Source: Anniella stebbinsi
Lineage: Eukaryota; Chordata; Lepidosauria; Squamata; Anniellidae
Direction: 5' to 3'
DNA: 64,000 nt
Assembly (NCBI GenBank): GCA_029215795.1
Contig: JARDYH010000005.1
Coordinates: 162,899,814-162,963,813, forward strand
Positions within the stretch are counted from its first letter, which is position 1. Every line of letters begins with the position of its first letter. Positions 35,701 to 42,830 of the stretch are shown here, piece by piece. The notes below the pieces were generated by a model. The model ran no database searches. It saw only the letters and a program-made list of their open reading frames with translations, and was not told where the DNA came from. A program made the position numbers and the translations under genes.

Positions 35701-38700
35701 TGTAGTCAGCAGGAGCAACTATTTTGGAGCCAGTCCCACCTCTTTCTGCAAGATGCTGTATTAGACTGGAGTGTTTCTGCTGGTGAACAAGAGATGGAGC
35801 CAATATCATTTTTCTTGGGCATCTTAAGTGTAAATGGATTGATACACTATCTTGTAGCAGACCACCAGGACTCACTGGACCAAGTCAACCTCCTTTTCTT
35901 GCTGAAAACTAGGGATGTGCACTGGATCGGACCCGATCCACGATCCGAGTCCGGTCCAGTGGGAAATCGGATAAATTATCCGATTTCCGATCCCGCAGCT
36001 GGATCGGCCGATCCAATCCGAACCGGTCCGAAAAAGCTCCGAACCGGTTCGGCGGATCGGCGGATCGGCGGGCGCCCACTGGCGCCCACCGCCGCTTCCA
36101 TTGGCGGGCGCTAGCGGGCGCCCGCCGATGAAAGTGGACAGCAGGGGGGGGGGAGGAGGGGGGCACTTACCTTCTCGGCCCGGTGGCTCCCGTCCGGCGC
36201 CGGCGCCTACTACTACTAGCAGGCTCCGCGGCCTGCTCTAGGGCGGCGCGCCGGGTGATGTCATCACCCGGCGCGCTACTCTAGAGCAGGCCGCGGAGCC
36301 TGCTGGTAGTAGTAGGCGCCGGCGCCGGACGGGAGCCACCGGGCCGGGAAGGTAAGGAGGGGGTGCGTGGAGGGGAGGAGGGGGCGCGCGGAGGGGGGAG
36401 GGGGGCCCTTACCTGCCCGGCCCGGCGGCTCCCGTCCGGCGCCGGCGCCTACTACTCCCAGCAGGCTCCGCGGCCTGCTCTAGGGTGGCGCGCCGGGTGA
36501 TGTCATCACCCGGCGCGCTACTCTAGAGCAGGCCGCGGAGCCTGCTGGAAGTAGTAGGCGCCGGCGCCGGACAGGAGCCGCCGGGCCGGGAAGGTAAGGA
36601 GGGGGTGCGTGGAGGGGAGGAGGGGGCGCGCGGAGGGGGGAGGGGGGCCCTTACCTGCCCGGCCCGGCGGCTCCCGTCCGGCGCCGGCGCCTACTACTCC
36701 CAGCAGGCTCCGCGGCCTGCTCTAGGGTGGCGCGGCGGGTGATGTCATCACCCGACGCGCTACTCTAGAGCAGGCCGCGGAGCCTGCTGGAAGTAGTAGG
36801 CGCCGGCGCCTGACGGGAGCCGCCGGGCCGGGAAGGTAAGGAGGGGGTGCGTGGAGGGGAGGAGGGGGCGCGCGGAGGGGGGAGGGGGGCCCTTACCTGC
36901 CCGGCCCGGCGGCTCCCGTCCGGCGCCGGCGCCTACTACTCCCAGCAGGCTCCGCGGCCTGCTCTAGGGTGGCGCGCCGGGTGATGTCATCACCCGGCGC
37001 GCTACTCTAGAGCAGGCCGCGGAGCCTGCTGGAAGTAGTAGGCGCCGGCGCCGGACGGGAGCCGCCGGGCCGGGAAGGTAAGGAGGGGGTGCGTGGAGGG
37101 GAGGAGGGGGCGCGCGGAGGGGGGAGGGGGGAGGGGGGCCCTTACCTGCCCGGCCCGGCGGCTCCCGTCCGGCGCCGGCGCCTACTACTCCCAGCAGGCT
37201 CCGCGGCCTGCTCTAGGGTGGCGCGCCGGGTGATGTCATCACCCGGCGCGCTACTCGAGAGTAGGCCGCGGAGCCCGCTGGTAGTAGCCGCCGGCGCCGG
37301 ACGGACCGAGAAGGTAAGCAGTGGCGGGGAAGGGGGCTTACCCCCCCCCCGGAGCCGTCCGCTTCTATCCGCTGGCGCCCGCGGGCGCCAGCGGATGGAA
37401 GCGGGCGGCCCCAGGGGGGGTAGGGAGCGCGGGGGAGGGGGTTTACCTGCCGGGGCCATCCACAGCGGACGGCCCCGGGGGGGGGAGAGAGTTAGGCCCC
37501 CCCTTACCCACCCGCCGCCATTTTTTCCTCATAGACTTGCATTGCAATGCAAGTCTATGGGGGAAAAAATGGCGGCCGATCCAAAAATGTACGATTTTTG
37601 GGTCGGGATCGGACTCGATCCGGTCCGGGGGGCCTCCGATTTTGTCCGAACCGGTCCGGGACAAAATTGGAGGTCCCGATCCGGGTCCCGATCCGATCCG
37701 GGGGGTCCGTGCACACCCCTACTGAAAACACCCAGGCAGAGAGGCAGCAGTTAGCTGTGTCTGCATATAAAGAGATAAGGGTGCCCTGCCTGGGGATAGC
37801 TGAGGCCGATAAGGGTGACACAGCACAGCTGTGGGAGAGAGAAACTCCAGCAGCAACAGCTGGGCTTCATCCAGATGCAGCTACAAAGCCCTGGGAAGAA
37901 GCAGGACAAGGAGAGTGATAGGAAGAGCAGAATAAGGGTAGACAGGTTGGTGAGAAACCATACAAAGCAAAATGGGTATAAGAGAGCTTGTAAAGTGCAA
38001 AAATTAAGATGGAACTACCATTACATAAACTTTAGTTAGTTTATCAAATTTCATTAATATTGCAAAGTATAAAAAGTAATTGTAAACATTTAATTATATA
38101 ACAAACCATATAAAATCTATTTCATTTCATTTCTATACCGCCGAATAGCCGAAGATCTCTGGGTGGCTCCCTTGTCCTTGTTTCTAATAATCCTATAATA
38201 GGCCATACTGATGCAGCTCCACCTGTCCCTGGAACAGGTGGAGGTGCATTAGCGTAGCCGTATTATATGACTAGTAGTGGTCACATGAAAGGTGCCTCCT
38301 CTTCCATCTTGCTAATCCCCCTTTCACTTCAGTTCCCTATCATCTAGTTGCCCTGGAAACAGACTCCAGAATTAAACAATGCAACATGGTTGCAAGGGGC
38401 ATGATCTCAATGCAGATCTAAATGGGGACTTTTCAGTACATGAGGGTGCTGAGGGCAGGTTGGTTGGTCATGAAATGGTCTATTGTTTACCTGCTTGATG
38501 GTTTGAGTAATTCTGTACCCTTCTCCTGTCTGTAACAGAATCTTTGGAGCAAGTTTTGAATCCCTCCAAGTTGGAACAAACTCTAAAAGCAGGTGATTTA
38601 ATGGACTGAGAAAAGGAGTGACTGTTGATGAAAGATGATGCTTGAATTAGGGTCCAGGAGACATCTCACTGCTAATCCTAGGAGACCACTTCCATGCACC

Positions 38701-41038
38701 CCTTGCTGTTAATTCTCTTAACGTAATCCAAATTTAAGTGCTTAACAATGTGGGATTTAGTATGAGCGTATTTTCAGTATGGTAGGACATGTTGCTTTGT
38801 TTTATGGTCTGATGAAATGTTTTGTAGTAAAAACACTCAAGGGAATTTACAAAAATAATTAAAACAGGAAGAATAAAGAATGCAGAATAAATGAAAGCAG
38901 AAAGCAGGAGTCAAAAGTAAGCCATAAAATTCAGCAGAACAAGTGAACGCAGCCTGTAGTCCTTCTGGAAGGACTGTGGACCAGTGAGGATAGTCCACCT
39001 CAGGGGCTGATGGATCCTGGTGGATCCCTGAGAATCCTTGGGGATTTTCTGGCTGACATGGCTGGCACTAATGTTGAAAGTTCTGTTGTTCTTTGGGATA
39101 TGGAGATGAACGGGGTGTTTGACACCTCCCCATCATCCCACCCTGCATTTTTCACTGGATGGGCTTTTTTCCCATCTAGCAAAGCTGTTTCGGAAGGGGA
39201 GGGAAGGAGGCTGGAAGAGGCTCAGGATAGCTCATATCATGGCCTCTCCAGTCTCCTCCCCTCCTTTATCCATAGAAGCTCCATTTCCCCCTCTGAGGTG
39301 AAGTTCCTGACCTTGGAAGCCAGCTGGCACAGTTCTTTCTTCATTGGCTGTGATGGGGAGGGGGCTGGATCTCCAACTCCCCTTTCTGAGGCTCAGGGAA
39401 CTACGTCCAAACAATCCTGTGGCCCCCCAGATGCTCCATAGTGGCCATAGGATTGCTCCCTTAATCTCTTATAAACATAATGCACTTGGGGTGAAAGTAT
39501 TTCTTTTGATTTTCTTTTAATGACCTGGCTCTCTATTTGTCACCTTTCCGTTCCCATAGCCGATTCACTGACGCAAGCCATGAACAAAGGTAACTATCAG
39601 AAAGAAACTCAACAATATGAAAAACGGAGGGTTTCCTCCTTGTTGACGGAAGGGTTTTAACACATTTGGAGAAAGATAAGTGGCACCTGAGGAAGCACAT
39701 TTCTTTCCCAAGAGTTTTAGGCAGGATAAAAGCTTCTTCAGGCACCTGAGAATATTTTCTTTTCTGTTTTTGGGACACACCGTGGCCAACTAGCTGTCGA
39801 CCAAGAACCCACAAGCAGGACACGGGTGCAACAGCACCTTCCTGCCCATGTTCCCCAGCAACTGGTGTATATAGACTTATTCCCTCAGATACTGGAGGTA
39901 GCACATAGCCATCAGGACTACAAGCCATTGATAGACTTCTCGTCCAGGGATTTATCCAACCCCCTTTTAAAGCCATCCAAATTGGTGGCCATCACTACAT
40001 TGTGTGGTAGTGAATTCCATGGTTTAACTATGTGCTGTGTGATGAAGTTCTTCCTTTTATCTGTCCTGAATCTCCGACCAATTAGCTTCATGGGATGACC
40101 CCATTGGGTTCTAGTATTATGGGTGAGGGAAATAAATGTTTCCCTATCCACATTCTCCACCCATACATAATTTTGTACGTTTCTATCATGTCTCACCTTA
40201 CCCTCCTTCCCCCCCACCAGCTAAACAGCCCCCTTCCCTCATAGGGGAGATGCTCCAGCCCCTTGATTGTAGCTGTTTCCTAAAAGGTGAACCAACACCC
40301 CTGTTTCATAACCAGTGCATGTCTGATGAAGATGTGTATTGGTTTCGCCTTTTTCCTGCTTTTTACCCCCTCCTGACTAGATTCAGACGTAACATTCAGC
40401 AGTATGATTTTATGAGTCACTCTCCAGAGGCTGAGGCTGATCGTGCCGTGAGGTCATCCACTCTCCTCTTCCTTCCTTCTTTTCCTGCAGTGAACGTGAT
40501 TCTAGATGTACACACGGCACATCCCCTCCTCACGGTGTCTGAGGATATGAAGAATGTGAAATTAGGGTCGAAAAAGAAGAGTGAATGGTGGAAGAAGAAC
40601 ATGCTTGACAACCCTGCGAGATTTGACTGGGACCCCTGTGTGCTGGGCTGTGAGAAATTAATAGCGGGGATTCATTGGTGGGTGGTGGAGGTGTCAGGGA
40701 CCGGAAGCTGGGCCGTGGGAGTCTCAGTAGACTTGGTGCGGAAGGGAAATACACGCCTTAATCCTGAAGAGGGGATCTGGGCCATGGGGAAGCCATACCA
40801 GGACACCTACTCACCCTATGATGTCTTGGCATTAACTTTCCCTGAGCCGATCCTTTTGAGGTTGAGTAAAGATCTCAAGAAGATCCTCGTAATCCTGGAT
40901 TATGATGGGGGACGCGTGGATTTTTTTGATGCGGATACCAACGGCCTTATCTTCACTTTCTATGCACAGACCTTCTGTGGGGAGAGCATCCGACCCTTTT
41001 TTCAGGTGCGGGAGTGCGGGTTGAGTCTGATGTGCTAA
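21453..41038 (+). CDS. TRIM-A: complete RING/B-box/coiled-coil/B30.2 E3 ubiquitin ligase
   Basis: Eight exons join in phase: 21453-21863, 24684-24779, 33089-33313, 33486-33508, 34782-34897, 38539-38592, 39560-39589, 40491-41038. The sum is 1503 nt, giving 500 residues and a TAA. Exon sizes of 96, 23 and 116 nt are the TRIM hallmark, and all junctions are GT-AG. Domains: RING 16-56, B-box 2 93-124, coiled coil about 138-290, short linker exons, PRY-SPRY about 319-500. The family transfers ubiquitin using the RING to bind E2, dimerises through the coiled coil, and recognises targets with B30.2. It resembles the TRIM7/TRIM27/TRIM39 type, but the exact orthologue cannot be fixed by reading alone. 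Introns hold CR1, a solo LTR, MITEs and a 1.8-kb hAT. No disabling change was seen, so it is probably functional. The start ATG follows an AAG that may itself be a splice acceptor. Confidence 0.88.
22200..22405 (+). mobile_element. SINE or CR1-tail type repeat
   Basis: GGAACATAGGACGCTGCCTT, ATACTGTGTCAGACCATTGG, TCCATCTAAGTC, CTGGCAGCAGCTCT and GGGATTGAATCTGGGAC appear in order. The same family is at 26453-26575 and 28365-28435. It lies in TRIM-A intron 1. Confidence 0.6.
22768..23480. mobile_element. hAT-like element, second copy, split by a MITE
   Basis: It shares blocks with 11490-11796 on either side of the MITE at 22907-23261. The tips look like AGGGCGTCTTTAT and its partner GAGGAGCCCTAA. 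No coding capacity. Together the two copies define a family of about 330 bp. Confidence 0.55.
22907..23261 (+). mobile_element. GCGCAT-rich MITE, copy 3
   Basis: Ends GGCCTCCTCCACACGAG and CTTGTGGAGGGGGCC are good inverted repeats. The interior is the most diverged of the four (GCGCATTTTCGAATGCGC, TTATGCGCGTTA) yet still CpG-rich, and shows its own variants such as CTCCACAC for CTCTACAA. It is nested in the hAT-like element of TRIM-A intron 1. Confidence 0.7.
23983..24330 (+). mobile_element. hAT-like remnant, CAGGCGTGTCAAACC family
   Basis: GCAGGCGTGTCAAACCTCTC, TCAGCCCGAGGGCCAAATTC, GGACAAGCTCTCAAGGGC and CTTACTGCCAGGAACTAAGC are shared with 62226-62480 and, weakly, 44066-44330. The family is a decayed DNA transposon by its tip, with no coding remains. 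Confidence 0.4.
24684..24779 (+). CDS. TRIM-A exon 2: start of coiled coil
   Basis: Exactly 96 nt, the canonical size, between GTTGCTGCAG and GTAAGT. It encodes 32 residues beginning GKITDFLETLKKTREKL, rich in Leu, Lys and Glu with heptad spacing. Phase 0 on both sides. Confidence 0.88.
25815..26248 (-). mobile_element. CR1 LINE, 3' fragment
   Basis: On the + strand it begins with AGAATCATAGAATAGTAGAG and TTGGAAGGGGCCTATAAGGC, the complement of the CR1 3' end, then CATCGAGTCCAACCCCCTGC. The minus-strand frame reads MFSLEKKILRG, LKGYHTEEGQDLFSIIPEF. It lies in TRIM-A intron 2. A dispersed palindrome follows at 26318-26422. Confidence 0.85.
26453..26575 (+). mobile_element. SINE or CR1-tail type repeat, fragment
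   Basis: AAGAACATTGGAAGCTGCTT, TATACTGAATTAGACCATTG and CTGACTGGCAGCAGCTCTC match the family at 22200. The right half is missing. Confidence 0.55.
26717..26880 (-). mobile_element. LINE (L2-like) 3' UTR with long (ATT)n tail
   Basis: A pure ATT microsatellite at about 26717-26757 is followed by CTATACTTCCCCATAGCTGA and TCTCTCTAGGCAGTTTAC, the complement of the GTAAACCGCC...GGGGCGGTATA end seen in other L2 copies here. The microsatellite probably grew from the element tail. Confidence 0.6.
27032..28205 (-). mobile_element. Solo LTR, first copy
   Basis: 1174 bp bounded by TG (TGTTGGGTTTCC) and CA (TTCCTGACA), flanked by near-identical 5-bp sites ATCGG (27027-27031) and ATCAG (28206-28210). 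CAGTGAGATTTATTTATTGC near 27084 is an inverted polyadenylation signal and gives minus orientation. It shares blocks with the LTR at 55702, for example TCTATGAAAAGCTTCACAGT near 27652 and TGACAGACAGGGGCTT near 27867. No internal viral genes are present. It is an endogenous retrovirus or LTR retrotransposon remnant in TRIM-A intron 2. Confidence 0.65.
28365..28800 (+). mobile_element. SINE 3' part split by MITE copy 4
   Basis: GAAATGTCAGCGATTGAACC, GGGACTTTCTGCATGCAAAG and CAGGTGCTCTACCACTGAGC form the right half of the SINE-like family at 22200, interrupted at CCATGG by the MITE and resuming with CCATGGCCCC at 28788. The tRNA-like look of this piece comes from the SINE and it is not a tRNA gene. 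Confidence 0.55.
28436..28787 (-). mobile_element. GCGCAT-rich MITE, copy 4
   Basis: An inverted copy. It starts GTCCCCTCTACAAGG and ends CTTGTGAAGAGGCAC, flanked on both sides by CCATGG (28430-28435 and 28788-28793), and the flanking SINE reads straight through if one CCATGG and the element are removed. This is the best view of the ends of the family. Length 352 bp. Confidence 0.75.
29473..32165 (-). mobile_element. CR1 LINE, near full length but decayed
   Basis: The 3' end at 29473 reads AAGAACATAAAAAGAGCCCT and GCTGGATCAGACCC on the + strand. On the minus strand follow the C-terminal region, an RT block around 30246-30530 (VPQGSV, then FGDGTK in place of FADDTK, SKWQMRFNVSKCKVMH) and near 31890 an APE-type endonuclease box (IMGDFN-like). 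A GGVALYV-like block is near 32120. Frames are broken many times. A foreign segment of about 170 bp sits at roughly 29790-29965, with TTCGAAGCTTCGAA at its left edge. It is the largest CR1 in the window, in TRIM-A intron 2. Confidence 0.8.
32395..32590 (+). mobile_element. MIR/CORE-type SINE
   Basis: A tRNA-like head (GTGGTGGAGTGGTTGGAG, box-B-like GGTTCTGGTCCCC) is followed by the core TTGGGCCAGGCACTGACTCT, CTACCTCACAGGGCTG, TTGTGAAGATAAAATGGAGA. It is the uninterrupted counterpart of 7440-8018 and lies just upstream of TRIM-A exon 3. Confidence 0.7.
33089..33313 (+). CDS. TRIM-A exon 3: main coiled coil
   Basis: 225 nt (75 codons), two codons shorter than the usual 231 seen in TRIM-B. It follows an AAGAAACAG acceptor and ends CTGCAG/GTGAGT. 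The protein is strongly helical and charged (MEKEIEKKQEEDITKL) and ends near GKCQQPASEFLQ, where family members have CQQP. Confidence 0.88.
33486..33508 (+). CDS. TRIM-A exon 4: 23-nt microexon
   Basis: The exon encodes DIRNTLC plus two bases of an Arg codon, between CTCTCTTTCAG and GTATGC. The 23-nt length and phase shift 0 to 2 are invariant in this TRIM class, which makes the call secure despite its size. Confidence 0.85.
34782..34897 (+). CDS. TRIM-A exon 5: linker after coiled coil
   Basis: 116 nt, the canonical length, from TTTCCTTTCAG to AAAG/GTACTG. The encoded YGKHLAQHEVDLSPNVEDRL is followed by a Leu/Lys-rich helix. Phase 2 in, phase 1 out, matching both neighbours. Confidence 0.85.
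35105..35345 (-). mobile_element. CR1 LINE, 3' end fragment
   Basis: AGAGCATAAGAAGGGCCATG, CTGGATCAGACCAAGGGTCC, TGGCCAACCAGCTGTCG and CCCAGCAACTGGTGTATACA follow the CR1 terminus order in complement. It lies in TRIM-A intron 5. The flanking piece 35040-35100 resembles 32340-32390. Confidence 0.75.
35910..37721. mobile_element. hAT-like foldback transposon, copy 3 with tandem palindromes
   Basis: Tips TAGGGATGTGCAC and GTGCACACCCCTA carry an exact 8-bp target duplication CTGAAAAC at 35902-35909 and 37722-37729. At 1812 bp it is longer than copy 2 because the central palindromic unit is repeated about five times (36161-37318). Left and right subterminal regions are nearly the same as copy 2, including clustered GATCC motifs and the YY1-like palindrome (37514-37576). 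No transposase is present. The insertion is in TRIM-A intron 5. Confidence 0.88.
36161..37318. repeat. 242-bp tandem array of palindromic units
   Basis: The marker GGGAAGGTAAGGAGGGGG starts repeats at 36347, 36589, 36831 and 37073, a constant period of 242 bp, with diverged first and last units. Each unit is a palindrome of about 191 bp from CTTACCT to AGGTAAG, centred on TGATGTCATCA, with arms of GCCGGCGCCGGA and GCGGCCTGCTCTAG type. Unit-to-unit differences are few, for example GGCGCGG for GGCGCGC near 36731. Confidence 0.85.
38539..38592 (+). CDS. TRIM-A exon 6: short linker
   Basis: 54 nt between CTGTAACAG and AG/GTGATT, phase 1 to 1. It encodes ESLEQVLNPSKLEQTLKA. Because it keeps phase it could be skipped without breaking the frame, so splice variants are possible. 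Confidence 0.75.
38980..39235 (+). mobile_element. L2-clade LINE, internal linker fragment
   Basis: The frame LMDPGGSLRILGDFLADMAG and VVLWDMEMNGVFDT resembles the endonuclease-RT linker of the L2 at 48349-51030 (MDPDGFQRAPGSFPADRAG, LWNAEMTRAVDT). An open frame of 143 codons starting at 39010 comes from this and is not a host gene. Confidence 0.6.
39560..39589 (+). CDS. TRIM-A exon 7: 30-nt microexon
   Basis: Between TTCCCATAG and AAAG/GTAACT, phase 1 to 1, encoding about ten residues ADSLTQAMNK. Short symmetric linker exons before B30.2 are usual in the RFP-like TRIMs. It too could be alternatively included. Confidence 0.7.
39780..40215 (-). mobile_element. CR1 LINE fragment
   Basis: GTGGCCAACTAGCTGTCG, CCCCAGCAACTGGTGTATAT, TTTTAAAGCCATCCAAATTG and CCTTTTATCTGTCCTGAATC are CR1 3' blocks in complement. 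It lies between TRIM-A exons 7 and 8 and its frame runs on into exon 8 by chance. Confidence 0.75.
40491..41038 (+). CDS. TRIM-A exon 8: PRY-SPRY (B30.2) domain and stop
   Basis: The acceptor TTTTCCTGCAG is at 40480-40490. The domain reads LDVHTAHPLLTVSEDMK (PRY), then DPCVLGCEKLIAGIHWWVVE, SWAVGV, EEGIWAMGK, LDYDGGRVDFFDAD and IRPFFQV (SPRY), ending with TAA at 41036. All SPRY core blocks are in one frame. An open frame runs further upstream to 40136, but that part is a CR1 remnant in the intron. This exon gives target recognition. Confidence 0.9.
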
Positions 41039-41224
41039 ATCTTAAGAACTCCCACTTTCATCAGTCCACCCTCCCCATCAGCCTGCCTGCTGTAAACTGG
41101 TGACACTCTAGCACTTTTTCTGTGGCTATCTAAGAGCCAGACGAAGGGCTACAGTTTTAAAGGTTCTCAGGCAGGACTACCGGGTCCAGGTTGCAGCTCT
41201 TCACATCTTCATTCTGCAAAATGC

Positions 41225-41230
41225 AATAAA
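41225..41230 (+). terminator. Polyadenylation signal of TRIM-A
   Basis: AATAAA lies 187 bp after the TAA of TRIM-A, in a 3' UTR that begins CTTAAGAACTCCC. The paralogous pseudogene 3' UTR near 11890 lacks it. This is the only good signal before the repeat-rich region. Confidence 0.65.
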
Positions 41231-42019
41231 GCAGGCAGAATTAGAGTTCCATTGTACATTCGACTAATCATGCCCTCCACCAAAGTTTTTATTTTTATTT
41301 TTAAATGACAATTGGTTGAAAATCATAGAGTATTGATCTAGTGTCTGTCAGAAAGAAATTCAGCAGGTACAACTACTGCCATCCCATTGTCTCCATCAAT
41401 GGTTTTTGCCTGTCATGAGGCGCTTAACAGCACAAGAGTTCTGACACGGGAAAAATATATACATTCTGATTCTGTGTGGGAGGGAGGGGAGGCATCCTTC
41501 CCCTGCTGCATTTTTTTGGGGGGGGGGGGGGGGCGGAATACAGGCATGATTATTTCAAAGCATTGCAATGAAAGGAAGCTTTTAACCCTGCTTGCTGTGA
41601 ATTTTTTTACATCCATTCCTCTTTATTTACAATTCTCCCCCTGCAAATGATGGAATCTGCAGCTCACCACACATTATATATGCGAGCAAGGGTACCACTA
41701 CAGGTAGAAGAGAAGCGAGGCTGCAACAGTGTGCCACCAACTAGCCCCTGCAAAGGGAGGGGGGGTTCATGTGAGATGGTGCTTATGGGTAAGTGCTCCT
41801 CACAACTTGGGCCTGTGAGCTATTGGAGAGAAGAAGAGGGTTCTGATCTCACTGGATGCCTCTGTGTGAAGAGCTATGTACATACAGTTGTCCCTTTGTC
41901 GAAATTAACAGTGGCACAACCACACTCCTCTTCTATTGGTGGAGCGCTTGAGTGCCTGTAATGTGTAAATGAGGCATATATCTGGAATTCCAAAGTGAAA
42001 GAGTCAGCTGTGAAAAACA

Positions 42020-42830
42020 TTCTTTTGAGGGGGTGCATCTTTTTGCAGCACGTGACATTCTAGGCCAAGTGTGCGGAACTCTCTTTTGAGATGTCCTCCC
42101 CATGCATCACATCTTTCGATACACAAGGAATTCTAGGCCAGGAGTCTATGAGAAGAATTGTTAAGACTGGTGCCTCCCCGAGGAGTGGAAGGTCCTATGA
42201 GAAGAGAGGAACAAAAGCCCTGGCTCACAGTGGGAGAGAGGAAGGATAGTACAAAGCAAGAAATCAGGCGTCATTTGATAACTAATGGAGAGACATTCCC
42301 ACAGGTAAAATAAGTTCTTAATCTTTGCGATGGTCTTTTATTTGTAAAGTTGTAGACTTGACTTCCATCTTTGCAAGCATGATAACTGCTCCTGTTGACA
42401 TTTGTAGATTTTATTGAATGCTATTTCCTTGTTTTTAAAAAGGTACGTAACAGTAATAAAGTTTTTTCTGGATTTTATTTTCTCTTCCGATGGTCTTGTT
42501 CTGTTAGTTGTACAACGTCTTTGAATGGGAACAGAGCATTGGTATTCCAGAGAGCTAGATTGCTTGAGGAGCTTTCTAATTTATGGGGTTTGTTTGGGGG
42601 GTTTTCAAATCGTTTGGGTTTTTTAAAAAATCTCCTTGGAATGATCAATCTCTTGGGAAATATATGATAATTGCACAGTGCTGGCCTACCATATTTTGGT
42701 GACTGAGCAGAAAAATTGTACTGATGTGCACTGGAGCATGATCTACCAGTACCTCCTTCTCAGCCTCATAGAAACAAATGAGAGAGGAGAAAGAATGCTA
42801 CCATCACCTTGCGTAGATTGGGCCCATTAA
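42020..42830 (+). repeat. Unnamed dispersed repeat, copy 2
   Basis: It matches 17020-17790 in order: GACATTCTAGGCC, CAGGTAAAATAAG, CTGCTCCTGTTGACATTTG, GAGCATTGGTATTCC, TAGATTGCTTGAGGAGCTTTC, GATCTACCAGTACCTCCTTC, with GAGAGGAGAAAGAATG at the end. Divergence is high, so both copies are old. The 41246-42019 stretch before it has a 16-G run at 41518-41533 and no gene. Confidence 0.5.

Noticed and set aside
36161..37318. CRISPR-like array because of regular spacing
   Set aside because: Units are 242 bp contiguous palindromes without distinct spacers, inside a hAT transposon of a vertebrate genome.
37089..37754. 221-codon frame within the GC-rich foldback transposon
   Set aside because: Low-complexity Arg/Gly/Pro translation of palindromic repeats, no domain, crosses the element end. 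The frames at 14306-14845 and 14902-15423 are rejected for similar reasons.
39010..39441. 143-codon plus-strand frame
   Set aside because: The first part matches the linker of L2 proteins and the rest is unconserved, so it is a LINE fragment, not a host gene.
40136..40490. Upstream 118 codons of the frame that contains the TRIM-A B30.2 domain
   Set aside because: This part is antisense CR1 and intron. A good acceptor at 40480-40490 and matching phase place the true exon start at 40491.
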